Source of the DNA: Salinimonas chungwhensis DSM 16280
GTDB taxonomy: Bacteria > Pseudomonadota > Gammaproteobacteria > Enterobacterales > Alteromonadaceae
DNA: 64,000 bases
NCBI RefSeq assembly: GCF_000378185.1
Contig: NZ_KB899387.1
Coordinates: 62,001-126,000 of the forward strand
Direction of reading: 5' to 3'
The first letter of the stretch is position 1. Each line of letters starts with the position of its first letter. The position numbers were made by a program, and so were the translations under genes. Shown piece by piece: positions 9,137-18,687 of this stretch. Below the pieces are notes generated by a model that did not search any database, was not told where the DNA came from, and saw nothing but the letters and a program-made list of their open reading frames with translations.

Positions 9137-12100
9137 ATGAAACGCAATATTCCATACAAAAAGACACTTTTAACCCAAAGCCTCTCAATCTTACTCGGAA
9201 CCAGTGTAATGATGCCGGCTCTGGCGCAAGAGGCAAATGAAAATGAGCAGGATGGCGAGCCGGTAGAAGTCATTCAGGTGACAGGCCTGAAGTCCAGTCT
9301 GACCGAGGCGCAATCCATTAAACGTAACTCTGTGGGCGTGGTAGACGCCATTTCCGCAGAAGATATTGGTAAGTTTCCAGACACCAACCTTGCCGAATCA
9401 TTACAGCGTATTACCGGGGTATCTATCAGCCGAACTAACGGTGAAGGTAACGAGGTAACGGTACGGGGCTTTGGCGGTGGCAACAATATGATCACACTAA
9501 ATGGTCGTATGATGCCAGCAGCCCAGACCTACGGCGGCGGTAGCGGCGCTGACGGTACCACCCGCGGCGGCAGTACTCGTGCTTTTTCTTTTGCCAATCT
9601 TGCATCGGAAGGGGTAAGCGCGGTAGAGGTTTATAAAACCAGTAAGGCAGATATCGCCACCGGCGGTATTGGTGCAACCATTAACATTTTAACGGCACGC
9701 CCGCTTAGTAACCCTGGCTTTACGGCGTCTGTGGCGGCAAAGGCTGTACATGACACCACCAACCGCGTTGGCGATGATGTTACGCCGGAAGTTTCCGGCA
9801 TTGTGAACTGGACCGATGATGACGCAAAGTTTGGTGTCAATATCGCAGCTATTATCCAGCAACGTGATTCCGGTTATGTCGGCGCCACGGTAAACGACTG
9901 GAATATTGGCGAATGGGGTGACCCGAATGACCCGGATACATTGTTTAACAATGCTGATATGTCGGTATATCAGAATGTGCCGGATGCCGGGCAGCTGTAT
10001 GGTCGTCCGAACGACTTACGCTATGCATTTTCAGACCGTCAGCGCGAGCGCAAAAACGCGCAGATCACATTGCAGTACGCACCTGCTGATAACATGACAG
10101 CAACCCTCGATTATCTGTTTGCTGAAAATGAAATTAAAGAACATCGTGGTGAAATTACTAACTGGCTGCAAAACGGCTCAAACATTACCCGCGTTGAATT
10201 TGATGATGGTCCGGTCGCAACGCCTATTTATGTGGCTGAAAATTATAACGGTACTGTGGATGAAGGTTTTGAGCAGCAATACCGTGAACAAACCAATACG
10301 CTAACCTCACTGGGTTTTAACTTTGAATATTATTACAGTGATGCCCTTAAGCTGAATTTTGATGTGCACAATTCAGAAATGGAAAGTTTACCTACTGGTC
10401 CCAGCGACAACCTCGCATCCGGCGAAATAGCGGTAGGTCTGGGTGCGCCGGTGGTAGCCTCCCGGGAATGGTGGTTTGGCCGTGAATTACCCACGTATCG
10501 CAACGTATACGACGACTCCCAACGCGGTAATGATAACGGCGTACTGGATGCAGGCGATGTAGGCTCATCTATTCTGCGCTTCCGTCATGCATCTCAGATA
10601 ACTGAAATCACTCAGTTTAAGTTCGATGGTACCTATTACCTGGATAACGGTGAATTCCAGTTTGGTGTAGAAGGTCGCGCCATGGAAATGAACGCCCGAC
10701 AAACAGCCGGCGACAATATGACGCTGGGTAACTGGGGTATTGCCAACCCGGGTGAATTTTCCGAAGGCATGCTGGAGCAGATTGATGTCGGCGGTGAATT
10801 TGAGGATTTCGACACTGGTGAAAGTCAGGGTATCGGCTTTACCGGTGATACCGTCGCGCTGGCCCGTGAAGGTATCGCTCTGTATCCCTCAGAAAATAAT
10901 TTCTTTGGTGTCAGTGACGTGTTCTCAACCAACGACACCGTAGAAGAAGATACCATGGCGGCCTACTTCCAGGTGCATGTGCAGTCTGAATGGAATGACA
11001 TGCCTATCAATGTCCTGGCTGGTATACGCTACGAAACCACCGATGTGAACTCTTCTTCACTGGTGACTCCGCCAAGCTACCTGATATGGGAAAACAATAA
11101 CGATTTCAGCGTATTTACTAACCCTGAAACTGTCGCACAGCCATTGGCCGTTGAAGCAGATTACGACAACCTGCTGCCGAGCCTCGATTTTGACATCATG
11201 TTGACAGATGATGTTAAGGGCCGTTTTTCCTACAGTAAAACCATTGCCCGTGCAGGTTACGGGTCACTACGGGTCTCACCCAGTAACTTTGGCCTGACCG
11301 GATCAACCTTAAACGGTGCCCGAGCCACAGCAAGTTCATCCAACCCGGCGCTGTTACCGCTGGAATCTGATAACTTTGACCTGTCGCTGGAATGGTATTA
11401 CGACGAAACCAGTTATGTCTCTGCTGGCTTTTTTGAAAAGCGTGTGGCTAACTTTATCGGAACAGGTCAGCAGGATCGCACATTCTTCGGCATTCAGGAC
11501 CAAACTTCCGGCCCTCGCGCCATCGCAGCGGCTAATGCACTGCGCGAGCGTGGCTTTGCTGTAGATGATACGTCGCTGTTTGCCATGATGGTGCTGCTTG
11601 AACAGCCGCAGGCATTCCCGAATGGCGCCGATGATTACACCGGTTCAGCTGAGCAGATTCTGGAATTAGGCGAAACTCCCGGATGGGATCTAATCCCTCA
11701 GGAAGGCGACCCTGAGCTTACCTTCCGTACCTCAGTGCCGCAAAACAACCGGGAAGCAAAACTGTATGGTGGTGAGTTTGCCGTGCAGCATTTCTTCGGT
11801 GAAACCGGCTTTGGTGTTCAGGCCAACTACACTATCGTGCGTGGCGACATTGGTTTTGACAACGAAGGTAACCCGAATGTGTCACAGTTTGCCCTTACCG
11901 GCCTGAGTGATACCGCCAACCTGGTTTTGCTGTACGAAAACTACGGCTGGACCGCCCGGGTTGCCTGGAACTGGCGTGAAAAATACCTCAACCGTATAAA
12001 CTACAAAGGCTCTAATAACCCAGCTTATATCGAAGACTATTATCAGATTGATATGAATGTAAGCTATGACTTTAACGAGAACCTCTCCGTGTTTATTGAA

Positions 12101-12214
12101 GGTATCAACGTGACCGGTGAGAATAGTCGTGAGCACGGCAGGACGCCGAACCAGCTCTGGTATTTAGAAGATTTAGGTGCACGCTACAATCTTGGTGCAC
12201 GCTATACTTTCTAA
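9137..12214 (+). CDS. TonB-dependent outer-membrane receptor (glycan/siderophore type, Caulobacter-like)
   Basis: Active outer-membrane importer energised by TonB-ExbBD. A signal peptide (MKRNIPYKK ... MMPALAQ) precedes a TonB-box-like EVIQVTG and the plug domain (SVGVVDAISAEDIGKFPDTNLAESLQ, VRGFGGGNNMITLNGR). Then comes a beta-barrel of about 800 residues ending in the aromatic RYTF typical of Bam substrates. An ATG at 9125 is also possible (AGGGA 7 bases upstream), but 9137 starts directly with a basic signal peptide and has GGGGA just before it. The plug type and the SapC, cupin and halogenase genes downstream match the carbohydrate-uptake loci (CUT) of Xanthomonas and Caulobacter, and the enzymes upstream suggest xylo- or gluco-oligosaccharides as cargo. 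The substrate is inference. Confidence 0.93.
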   Translation: MKRNIPYKKTLLTQSLSILLGTSVMMPALAQEANENEQDGEPVEVIQVTGLKSSLTEAQSIKRNSVGVVDAISAEDIGKFPDTNLAESLQRITGVSISRTNGEGNEVTVRGFGGGNNMITLNGRMMPAAQTYGGGSGADGTTRGGSTRAFSFANLASEGVSAVEVYKTSKADIATGGIGATINILTARPLSNPGFTASVAAKAVHDTTNRVGDDVTPEVSGIVNWTDDDAKFGVNIAAIIQQRDSGYVGATVNDWNIGEWGDPNDPDTLFNNADMSVYQNVPDAGQLYGRPNDLRYAFSDRQRERKNAQITLQYAPADNMTATLDYLFAENEIKEHRGEITNWLQNGSNITRVEFDDGPVATPIYVAENYNGTVDEGFEQQYREQTNTLTSLGFNFEYYYSDALKLNFDVHNSEMESLPTGPSDNLASGEIAVGLGAPVVASREWWFGRELPTYRNVYDDSQRGNDNGVLDAGDVGSSILRFRHASQITEITQFKFDGTYYLDNGEFQFGVEGRAMEMNARQTAGDNMTLGNWGIANPGEFSEGMLEQIDVGGEFEDFDTGESQGIGFTGDTVALAREGIALYPSENNFFGVSDVFSTNDTVEEDTMAAYFQVHVQSEWNDMPINVLAGIRYETTDVNSSSLVTPPSYLIWENNNDFSVFTNPETVAQPLAVEADYDNLLPSLDFDIMLTDDVKGRFSYSKTIARAGYGSLRVSPSNFGLTGSTLNGARATASSSNPALLPLESDNFDLSLEWYYDETSYVSAGFFEKRVANFIGTGQQDRTFFGIQDQTSGPRAIAAANALRERGFAVDDTSLFAMMVLLEQPQAFPNGADDYTGSAEQILELGETPGWDLIPQEGDPELTFRTSVPQNNREAKLYGGEFAVQHFFGETGFGVQANYTIVRGDIGFDNEGNPNVSQFALTGLSDTANLVLLYENYGWTARVAWNWREKYLNRINYKGSNNPAYIEDYYQIDMNVSYDFNENLSVFIEGINVTGENSREHGRTPNQLWYLEDLGARYNLGARYTF

Positions 12215-12238
12215 CGGCGGCTAAAACACAATTCATAC

Positions 12239-12258
12239 CAGGCCACTTCGGTGGCCTG
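12239..12258 (+). terminator. Hairpin after the TonB-dependent receptor gene
   Basis: A perfect 8-bp stem (12239-12246 with 12251-12258) is closed by the very stable TTCG tetraloop, 24 bases after the stop codon. The T-tract behind it is short (GCGTTTG). The rest of the gap to 12520 shows no gene and no other clear signal, apart from an AGAAGG ribosome site before sapC. Confidence 0.6.
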
Positions 12259-12520
12259 CATGCGTTTGAGCTTGAATCAAGATGCAGAGTAGGTGAATAC
12301 CTTCACAAGCGAGCAATCACACATTCTTGGGCGACATTAACAGTACTGCCAGACTTGATAGAGCCTAAATTCGAGAGCCATTAAACATCATGCTGACCGG
12401 TAAGGATTATTTGCAAAGTTATTATGGAAAATCGAAATTTACAACAATGTGAATGAGGATTCTCCATAACAATTTTAAAGCAGTGATGCTAAGCGCAGCA
12501 GGTTTAGAAAAAGAAGGTAA

Positions 12521-13288
12521 ATGATGAGTAACTACACCCTCCTTGACAACGTCACCCATAAAGATCTGCGGATCATTACGCAGTATCGGGCCGACTGTGG
12601 CGATAATGTTGCTTCTGTGCCGGTCTTTGCCACAGAGCTGGCGAATGTGACAAAGCATTATCCGGTATTGTTTTACCCTGATGAAAAAAATGGCGGGTTT
12701 ACGATGACCGCACTACTGGGCCTGGAGCGGAATGAAAACTTATTTTTGACAGAAAGCCTGCCGGCAGATTATGAAAATTTACGTGCACAACACGGCTGGG
12801 CGGCAGATTATGTACCGGCGATGGTTGCCCGCGGGCCGTTTGCAATTGGTCTGCACGATAACGGCAACGAGGTGATGGTCCATGTAGACACAGACAGTCC
12901 GAAACTCTCCACCAGCGAAGGCAAACCACTGTTCTTACCCAAGGGCGGGAATTCTGATTATCTGAACCGGATGGCCTCAGTGCTGCACCTGATACACTCT
13001 GGGGCGTCGGTCACCAGGGATATGATCAGTGCATGGCATGAACTGGCATTGCTGGAACCTTTGAATGTTGATATTGAACTTAGCGATGGCACGGCGCTGA
13101 CGCTTTCCGGACACTATACGGTCAGTGATGAAAAAGTGGCGGCGCTGGGGCCCGGTGAATTACATCAATTACATCAGCAAGGCTTGTTACAGGGGCTGTT
13201 TTTAGTTATGAGCTCACTGACCAACCTGCAAACCCTGATTGACCTGAAAAATATTCGTAAACACCATGAGCAACAGGGCTATGCCTGA
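12521..13288 (+). CDS. SapC family protein
   Basis: The 255 residues carry the SapC-family pattern: an N-terminal SVPVFATELANVTKHYPVLF block and FTMTALLGLERNENLFL, then a DYVPAMVARGPFAIGL segment. The name comes from an S-layer-related locus, and the biochemical role in TonB loci is unknown. No signal peptide is evident, so it is probably cytoplasmic. Two adjacent ATG codons (12521, 12524) follow an AGAAGG site, and I took the first. It is the first gene of a compact trio, overlapping the cupin gene by 23 bases. This trio regularly accompanies large TonB-dependent receptors in Caulobacterales, Xanthomonadales and Alteromonadales, which suggests a shared role in handling the imported ligand. 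Confidence 0.88.
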   Translation: MMSNYTLLDNVTHKDLRIITQYRADCGDNVASVPVFATELANVTKHYPVLFYPDEKNGGFTMTALLGLERNENLFLTESLPADYENLRAQHGWAADYVPAMVARGPFAIGLHDNGNEVMVHVDTDSPKLSTSEGKPLFLPKGGNSDYLNRMASVLHLIHSGASVTRDMISAWHELALLEPLNVDIELSDGTALTLSGHYTVSDEKVAALGPGELHQLHQQGLLQGLFLVMSSLTNLQTLIDLKNIRKHHEQQGYA

Positions 13289-14315
13289 TTCGCTGGCAGG
13301 TATCAGCAACGCGATTGCGCAGGTCCGGGCCATTGATGCACCGGATCTTGCGACGCTTACACACACAGCCCAGCCACTGGTGCTACGGGGAATTGCACAG
13401 CACTGGGCACTGACCCAAAAGGCACAGCAAAGCGCCGCCGATGCCGCCGACTATATACAATCATTTTATAACGGCCGTCCCTCAATGATTTACCGGGCCC
13501 CGGCATCAATAAAGGGTAAGTATTTTTATGCGCAGAATGCCGCTTCGCTTAATTATGAGAGTGTGCGCGGCAATGTGACTGAGTTGTTAGCTGAGCTTGT
13601 GGCCGGGGCTGACGATAAGTCTCTTTATATGGCCTCTGCCCCGCTGGACACATTTTTTCCACAGCTTAAAGCACAGGTTCAGTTTTCCGCCACCCCGCAC
13701 CTTATCCCTGAAGCACAGCACGACCCGTTGGTCAGCATCTGGGTAGGCAACCAGTCACTGGCGTCGTGCCATTTTGATTGCCTGGAAAATATCGCTTGTT
13801 GTGTAGCCGGTAAACGCCGCATTGTGGTATTTCCACCTGACCAGGTTGCCAACCTTTATCCGGGACCCGTGGAACGCACCCCCGGCGGACAGGTAATCAG
13901 CATGGTTGATTTTCATCACCCGGATTTCACCGCCCACCCCCGCTTTAAAGAAGCACTCAGGCACGCCCAAATAGCAGAGCTTGGGCCCGGCGACGGTATT
14001 TTTATTCCCAGTATGTGGTGGCATCAGGTAGAAGGGCTGAGTGATTTTAATATTCTGGTGAATTACTGGTGGTCACAGGCGCCCGCATTTTTGGGCAGCG
14101 GCATGCCAGCCCTCTATCATGCCATGCTGGCCATTCGCGATCGCCCTGAACGGGAAAAAGCCGCGTTTAAATCCTTGTTTGATTATTATGTGTTTAATGA
14201 TGCTCAGATGCCGGCGGCCCATATCCCTGATGCAGGCAAAGGTATGCTCGACGAGCTGGACGAAGCCAGTGCCCGGCGTTTACGGGCATTAATCACCAAC
14301 CAACTGAATAAGTAG
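13266..14315 (+). CDS. Cupin-like / JmjC-type Fe(II) dioxygenase-fold protein
   Basis: A 349-residue member of the cupin_8 (JmjC, FIH-like) family. The Fe(II) site can be read as HFDCLENIACCVAG (HxD, His and Asp around residues 169-171) and the distal His in PSMWWHQVEG. KRRIVVFPPDQVANLYPG is the usual strand after the first ligand pair. It could hydroxylate a small molecule or a protein residue using 2-oxoglutarate, but its substrate is unknown. The ATG at 13266 lies inside sapC. A second ATG at 13281 is possible, and neither has a strong ribosome site, so translation is probably coupled. It lies between SapC and the halogenase in the conserved receptor-linked trio. Confidence 0.85.
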   Translation: MSNRAMPDSLAGISNAIAQVRAIDAPDLATLTHTAQPLVLRGIAQHWALTQKAQQSAADAADYIQSFYNGRPSMIYRAPASIKGKYFYAQNAASLNYESVRGNVTELLAELVAGADDKSLYMASAPLDTFFPQLKAQVQFSATPHLIPEAQHDPLVSIWVGNQSLASCHFDCLENIACCVAGKRRIVVFPPDQVANLYPGPVERTPGGQVISMVDFHHPDFTAHPRFKEALRHAQIAELGPGDGIFIPSMWWHQVEGLSDFNILVNYWWSQAPAFLGSGMPALYHAMLAIRDRPEREKAAFKSLFDYYVFNDAQMPAAHIPDAGKGMLDELDEASARRLRALITNQLNK

Positions 14316-14322
14316 TTGCATT

Positions 14323-15810
14323 ATGACAGCGCATCCAAAAAATATTGTTATTGCCGGGGGCGGCACCGCAGGCTGGATAGCCGCCGCTGCACTGGCCCGA
14401 AAAATGGGCCAGCTGGTCAATGTACGGGTTATTGAATCTGAGGTTATCGGTACCATCGGTGTTGGCGAGGCCACTATCCCGCCGTTGCGCACCTTTCATA
14501 AACTGCTGCAAATTGATGAGCAGGCATTTATGCGCGCCACCGCTGCCACGTTCAAACTGGGTATACAGTTTGAAAACTGGGGAGACATAGGTGACAGCTA
14601 TATCCATTCTTTTGGCGTGACGGGCCAGCAAAGCTGGCTGGCTGAATTTGTCCATTTTCACTTAAGCGCAAAAGCACGAGGATTCCAGGGCGACTATGGC
14701 GATTACTGCTTTGAGCTGGAGGCTGCGCGCCAGCATAAGTTTGCCACCTCGCCCAAAAGTAATATTCAGTACGCATATCATTTGGATGCCGGCGACTATG
14801 TAGAATTTCTCAAGCGGTTTTGTAGCGCATTGGGTGTAGTTCGCACTGAGGGGGTGATTGAACATGTGGCCCAGCATGATAACGGCGATATCAAAGCGCT
14901 GCACCTGCAGGATGGCGATATTGTTGAGGGCGACTTTTTTATCGACTGCACCGGATTTAAAGGTTTATTGATTGAAGAAACCCTGAACACCGGATTTGAA
15001 GACTGGTCGCAATGGCTGATGTGTGACAGCGCCTGTGCGGTACAAACGCAAAGCACCCAGCCTGCCCCGCCCTATACCCGCGCAGCGGCGCATCACGCTG
15101 GCTGGCAGTGGGAGATCCCTTTGCAACATCGCGTTGGTAATGGCTTAGTCTACGCCAGTAGATTTATGAGTGACGATGAAGCCCGTGACACCCTGTTAAA
15201 AAACGTCAAAGGTGAGCCGCTGACCACGCCTAAAACATTGCGTTTTAAAACCGGCCGCCGCAAACAGGCGTGGAACCGCAACTGTCTTGCTCTGGGCCTG
15301 GCCAGTGGTTTTGTCGAACCGTTGGAATCCACCAGCATTCATCTGGTGATGATGGGTATCACACGCTTTATGCAGTTATTTCCCCACAGCGGCCACGATC
15401 CGGCGCTGATTGCTGAATACAATAGCCAGACTCAGGCCGAATTAGAGCGAATTCGTGATTTTATTATTCTGCATTACCATGTGACTCAACGCGAAGACAG
15501 CCCGTTCTGGCAACAATGTAAAACCATGGATGTGCCGGATTCGCTGGCTGAACGCATTACGCTTTTCAAAGCGCAGGCCCACGCCTTTCAAAAACAAAAC
15601 GAGCTGTTTCGCGTCGACTCCTGGACCCAGGTCATGCTCGGTCAGGGTATTGCGCCAACACACTTTCATCCGGCCGCGACTATGCTTACCGATGAGCAGC
15701 TACAAAACTCTCTTAAACAGCAGCGCGAGCGTGTGCTGGCCGCGGTCAAACAGCTGCCAGAGCATGCCGACTTTGTGAAAGGGTATTGTGGGGCGATGAG
15801 GGGCGAATGA
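14323..15810 (+). CDS. FAD-dependent tryptophan halogenase family protein
   Basis: A flavin-dependent enzyme of the PrnA/RebH fold, 495 residues, cytoplasmic. It shows the FAD-binding GGGTAGW (residues 12-18), GVGEATIPP, and the halogenase signature WxWxIP as WQWEIP starting at residue 261. Lys78 in TFKLGI falls where PrnA/RebH place the catalytic lysine that forms the chloramine. Genes of this type next to TonB-dependent receptors are common, and in most cases their substrate is not known to be tryptophan. It starts 7 bases after the cupin gene and is the last gene of the trio. The fold and signatures are solid, whereas actual halogenation of an imported ligand is inference. Confidence 0.88.
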   Translation: MTAHPKNIVIAGGGTAGWIAAAALARKMGQLVNVRVIESEVIGTIGVGEATIPPLRTFHKLLQIDEQAFMRATAATFKLGIQFENWGDIGDSYIHSFGVTGQQSWLAEFVHFHLSAKARGFQGDYGDYCFELEAARQHKFATSPKSNIQYAYHLDAGDYVEFLKRFCSALGVVRTEGVIEHVAQHDNGDIKALHLQDGDIVEGDFFIDCTGFKGLLIEETLNTGFEDWSQWLMCDSACAVQTQSTQPAPPYTRAAAHHAGWQWEIPLQHRVGNGLVYASRFMSDDEARDTLLKNVKGEPLTTPKTLRFKTGRRKQAWNRNCLALGLASGFVEPLESTSIHLVMMGITRFMQLFPHSGHDPALIAEYNSQTQAELERIRDFIILHYHVTQREDSPFWQQCKTMDVPDSLAERITLFKAQAHAFQKQNELFRVDSWTQVMLGQGIAPTHFHPAATMLTDEQLQNSLKQQRERVLAAVKQLPEHADFVKGYCGAMRGE

Positions 15811-16000
15811 CGCTTTTTGCCTGACGGCACAAAAAACGTTAATGGGCTTCTGAAACGAGCATATCGGCAGAGGATTTTCGCTGTAATCAGCATTAGCGAG
15901 GCGCTGGTTTTGCTAAAGAACAAAACCGCGTCTATGGCTAGTACATACCATCAATTCTACTTATACTCTGCGCGTTAAATTAGTTTCGAGGTTTAGTGTA

Positions 16001-16621
16001 ATGAATGAGTGGTGGCACACACTGTTGCAGTGGTTGACTGAATACCAGTCGAATGTGGTGTGGAGCGTAGTAGTGTTACTGATTTATTTGGCAACCTCCC
16101 AAAAGCTACTACCAAAACTTGAAGCCAACATGGAAAAGTCGAAGTTAAAATCCAACAGCGCCATCAAGGGGCTATTTGTAGCCAGAGTGCTGGTTGCAAT
16201 AATTTCTATCGCGTTGTTGTTACTCGCATGGGGCATCGACTTTTCAGGGCTGTTGGTGTTATCCACGTCTATCCTCACGGTCACGGGCGTGGCGCTGTTT
16301 GCCAGCTGGTCGCTGATCAGCAATATTACGGCATATTTCATTTTGTTAACCAATGTGGCCTACCGTAGAGGAAATTATGTTCGTATTCTGGATGGTGATA
16401 ATTACATTGAGGGGATTATTGCCGATATCGGCCCGTTTAGTTCGCGCTTAGTGACAGCAGATCGCGAAACACTGATGTACCCGAATAACCTGATTCTGAC
16501 GCGGCCGGTACTGCTCAACCCGAAGGTCAAATGGGGTACGATGGGCAAAGTCATAACGAAGCCAGCGGAAGAAAAGTCAGTAGCTAAATTGGATGATGGC
16601 GAGCCTCAGGAGGAGGTTTAG
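16001..16621 (+). CDS. Short MscS-type mechanosensitive channel
   Basis: Inner-membrane channel protein of 206 residues. Hydrophobic helices occupy about residues 17-32, 58-77 and 80-115, followed by the MscS beta-domain (NYVRILDGDNYIEGIIADIG and TLMYPNNLILTRPVLLNP). It stops soon after that domain, so the large cytoplasmic cage of canonical MscS (286 residues) is missing or very short. It probably gates on membrane tension or senses osmotic stress. It stands alone and converges with the gene on the opposite strand; an 8-bp inverted repeat (16648-16655 with 16669-16676) lies between them. Confidence 0.85.
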   Translation: MNEWWHTLLQWLTEYQSNVVWSVVVLLIYLATSQKLLPKLEANMEKSKLKSNSAIKGLFVARVLVAIISIALLLLAWGIDFSGLLVLSTSILTVTGVALFASWSLISNITAYFILLTNVAYRRGNYVRILDGDNYIEGIIADIGPFSSRLVTADRETLMYPNNLILTRPVLLNPKVKWGTMGKVITKPAEEKSVAKLDDGEPQEEV

Positions 16622-16675
16622 GTTTAAGCAATCAAGCAGTGCGCGAAACAGCAAAGAAATACTTTTTATTTGCTG

Positions 16676-18370
16676 TCACCATTCCATCAGTTGCTGAAAG
16701 TCCTTGATTCGATCTCTTTGAATAGTCATCGCTTCGAATACGTTCACAAAGCTTCGGTTACTGGCCGACAGATTGGGCAGTGACAGATTTGCCTGTATGA
16801 AAAATTCATCGGCCTGTTCGTCCCAGGCCTGTTCCCACCATTCGGTAATCAGGCTTTTGCTGTTCATCATGCGCACAGATGAGGGCAGTTTATCAGATTT
16901 ACTGCTGTTCACAGCTGACTGGGTTGGCAGCAAATTCCATAAATCGTTGTTCGGCCAGCGAGCAAAAGGCATAGCATGATCCACGGCATAGCTCGGCAGG
17001 CGAATCGCTTTCCCGGACCAGCAACAATTCACACTGCCGGTTTGAAGCAATTCATTGATGCGATTTCTGACTCGCGTTGTTGTTCTTTTAGGATCTTCCC
17101 AGATAAGCGCATTTAATAAATCGGCTTTGGAAAACGCTACGTCAGTATTTTTAACGTAACTCTGCATAAGCCCGGCCCATTCATTTACCAGTGACGGCTC
17201 TATCCATACGCTGAAACGGGTAAGCGAATCCCAGATATTCACCGGCACGTAAAAGCGACCCAGTGAAGTAAGGAAGTCAGCATCCAGAACAAGGCTTCCG
17301 GATGGTTTTTTGGTTCGCTGGGTTTCAGCCAGAAAAATGCCCTCACCGGTTCCCGGCAACGTTGTGTAGCGAACCGGCATATCACGAATAGTGACAGCGA
17401 CATCCTTCATCGTTTGATATACCGCTTGAGCAAGCTCAGGTTGCAGATACATGGCACCAATATAAAAATCGTTTGCCGTAAAAGAAGACAGCGCATTCCA
17501 GCCTCCATCTTTTACAAAACCCAATCCCCGATTGATATTACTGCTTTGGGGAATTTTAAAATGATCGACCAGTGGCTTAAACAACTTAACCCAGTAAAGT
17601 GCAACGAGACCAAGAGGCAACACAACATGCCCCAGCCTTCGTTCTATTACCGCACCCGGATGCCCTTCAGCAATCCTCAACAGTGCTCGCAGCAGCGCCA
17701 CTTTATAGGTGGATGACTTATTGTCGTTCATGATGATATTGCGAAGCAGTGGAAAAGCGCCAGAGCCATCGTCAGGTAATGTGAGGATAACGGTTTGCCA
17801 ACTCACATCGTCACGGCCTAACTCATCACGACGCTTATTTTCATCTATCAACCTGAAAGCCAGGCCGAACGTTCTGGCAAACACAGCAAGCTCATCGGCC
17901 GGCACAGGGTGCATCGTTCGTTCATCGCTACATGCGCCGTGGCGTAAAGAAATGATAATTTTGCCGCTGGCTTTAAGCAGCGAGCTTACTTTACGAATGC
18001 AGCGTTCACGTTCTGACGGTGCAATATGCATCCATACAGCACTAAGAAGAATGAGGTCGAATTTTGTCTGCAGATTAAAGACTTTATCCAGAGAAGGCAG
18101 CTTGTCGTCAATCCAGTGAACATTCTGATTTACGGTATACCGCCGAGCCTGTTCTCGAATGCCGGCTGCAGGCTCAACAGCAAAGACGGTTAGCCCTTTT
18201 GCTGCCAGATAGCGGGCATCGCGCCCGGAGCCAGCACCGACATCCAGTACAAAGCCTTCATCAGGAATTTCAGATAGCCAGCTCTGATGTACCTTTTCAA
18301 AGGACACACTATTGTATTGTGCAGTCAGCTTTTCAGCATTTTTGGTGTAAAAATGTATGTTTTCTGACAA
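16676..18370 (-). CDS. SAM-dependent methyltransferase fused to an HNH-type nuclease domain
   Basis: A 564-residue protein with two recognisable ends. Residues 1-170 form a class I methyltransferase: motif I VLDVGAGSGRDARYL (about 41-55), an acidic VEPA after strand 2, and FDLILLSAVWMH. The middle (about 200-440) is unrecognised, with some helical and HTH-like parts. Near the C-terminus an HNH pattern is visible: CCWSG (449-453), then Asp464-His465 in VDHAMPF, Asn479 in NLLP, and Asn488 with Lys491 in NSSKSDK. The combination suggests modification plus cleavage of nucleic acid, as in a defence protein, but no target is shown. The single gene lies directly beside the tRNA-Arg integration site, outside the repeat-bounded element. 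It has no partner gene and its codon use is not obviously foreign. Confidence 0.7.
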   Translation of the reverse strand: MSENIHFYTKNAEKLTAQYNSVSFEKVHQSWLSEIPDEGFVLDVGAGSGRDARYLAAKGLTVFAVEPAAGIREQARRYTVNQNVHWIDDKLPSLDKVFNLQTKFDLILLSAVWMHIAPSERERCIRKVSSLLKASGKIIISLRHGACSDERTMHPVPADELAVFARTFGLAFRLIDENKRRDELGRDDVSWQTVILTLPDDGSGAFPLLRNIIMNDNKSSTYKVALLRALLRIAEGHPGAVIERRLGHVVLPLGLVALYWVKLFKPLVDHFKIPQSSNINRGLGFVKDGGWNALSSFTANDFYIGAMYLQPELAQAVYQTMKDVAVTIRDMPVRYTTLPGTGEGIFLAETQRTKKPSGSLVLDADFLTSLGRFYVPVNIWDSLTRFSVWIEPSLVNEWAGLMQSYVKNTDVAFSKADLLNALIWEDPKRTTTRVRNRINELLQTGSVNCCWSGKAIRLPSYAVDHAMPFARWPNNDLWNLLPTQSAVNSSKSDKLPSSVRMMNSKSLITEWWEQAWDEQADEFFIQANLSLPNLSASNRSFVNVFEAMTIQRDRIKDFQQLMEW

Positions 18371-18562
18371 TTGGCGTCACGTCCCTGCTGAATACTCATT
18401 CAAGCTTTGGCTTATATATTTTATAAAATCAGTACAATACGAACAATGCTAAAGAATTGCAAAAGGCGTGTGTCGAGTACGCACAATGGCGGTAGGTCTT
18501 TGGAAGTAGACGAGACGATTTTGTCGAACGGAGATTCTCATCCACGGGAATACAACAGATAT

Positions 18563-18590
18563 AAAAAAACCGACTCGAAAGTCGGCTTTT
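18563..18590 (-). terminator. Original terminator of the tRNA-Arg gene
   Basis: Read on the minus strand, a 6-bp CCGACT/AGTCGG stem with a TTCG loop is followed by seven T (18569 down to 18563). It sits just 3' of a remnant tRNA end that finishes in CCA (18597-18599). This must have terminated the tRNA-Arg transcript before the element inserted, and it is now 10 kb from the intact tRNA. Confidence 0.8.
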
Positions 18591-18619
18591 TATATCTGGC
18601 GCACCCGATAGGATTACTC

Positions 18620-18687
18620 GGCGCATCCCTGCGCCTCGCCCTCACGGGCCGCGCTGAAGCGCGTTCAAAATCGCTCCCGACGATTTT
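18620..18687. repeat. Four-hairpin array inside the broken tRNA
   Basis: Consecutive stems: 18620-18624/18631-18635 (loop ATCCCT), 18638-18641/18646-18649 (loop TCAC), 18650-18655/18658-18663 (loop GA) and 18667-18673/18681-18687 (loop CTCCCGA). The stems nearly abut. A similar array occurs at 29244-29341. Looks like a short dispersed repeat of the tRNA-associated kind; family not identified. Confidence 0.6.

Noticed and set aside
15811..16000. Terminator or small RNA behind the halogenase gene
   Set aside because: A short GCC/GGC pairing with flanking T and A runs is visible, but the stem is only 3 GC pairs and no T tract follows it.
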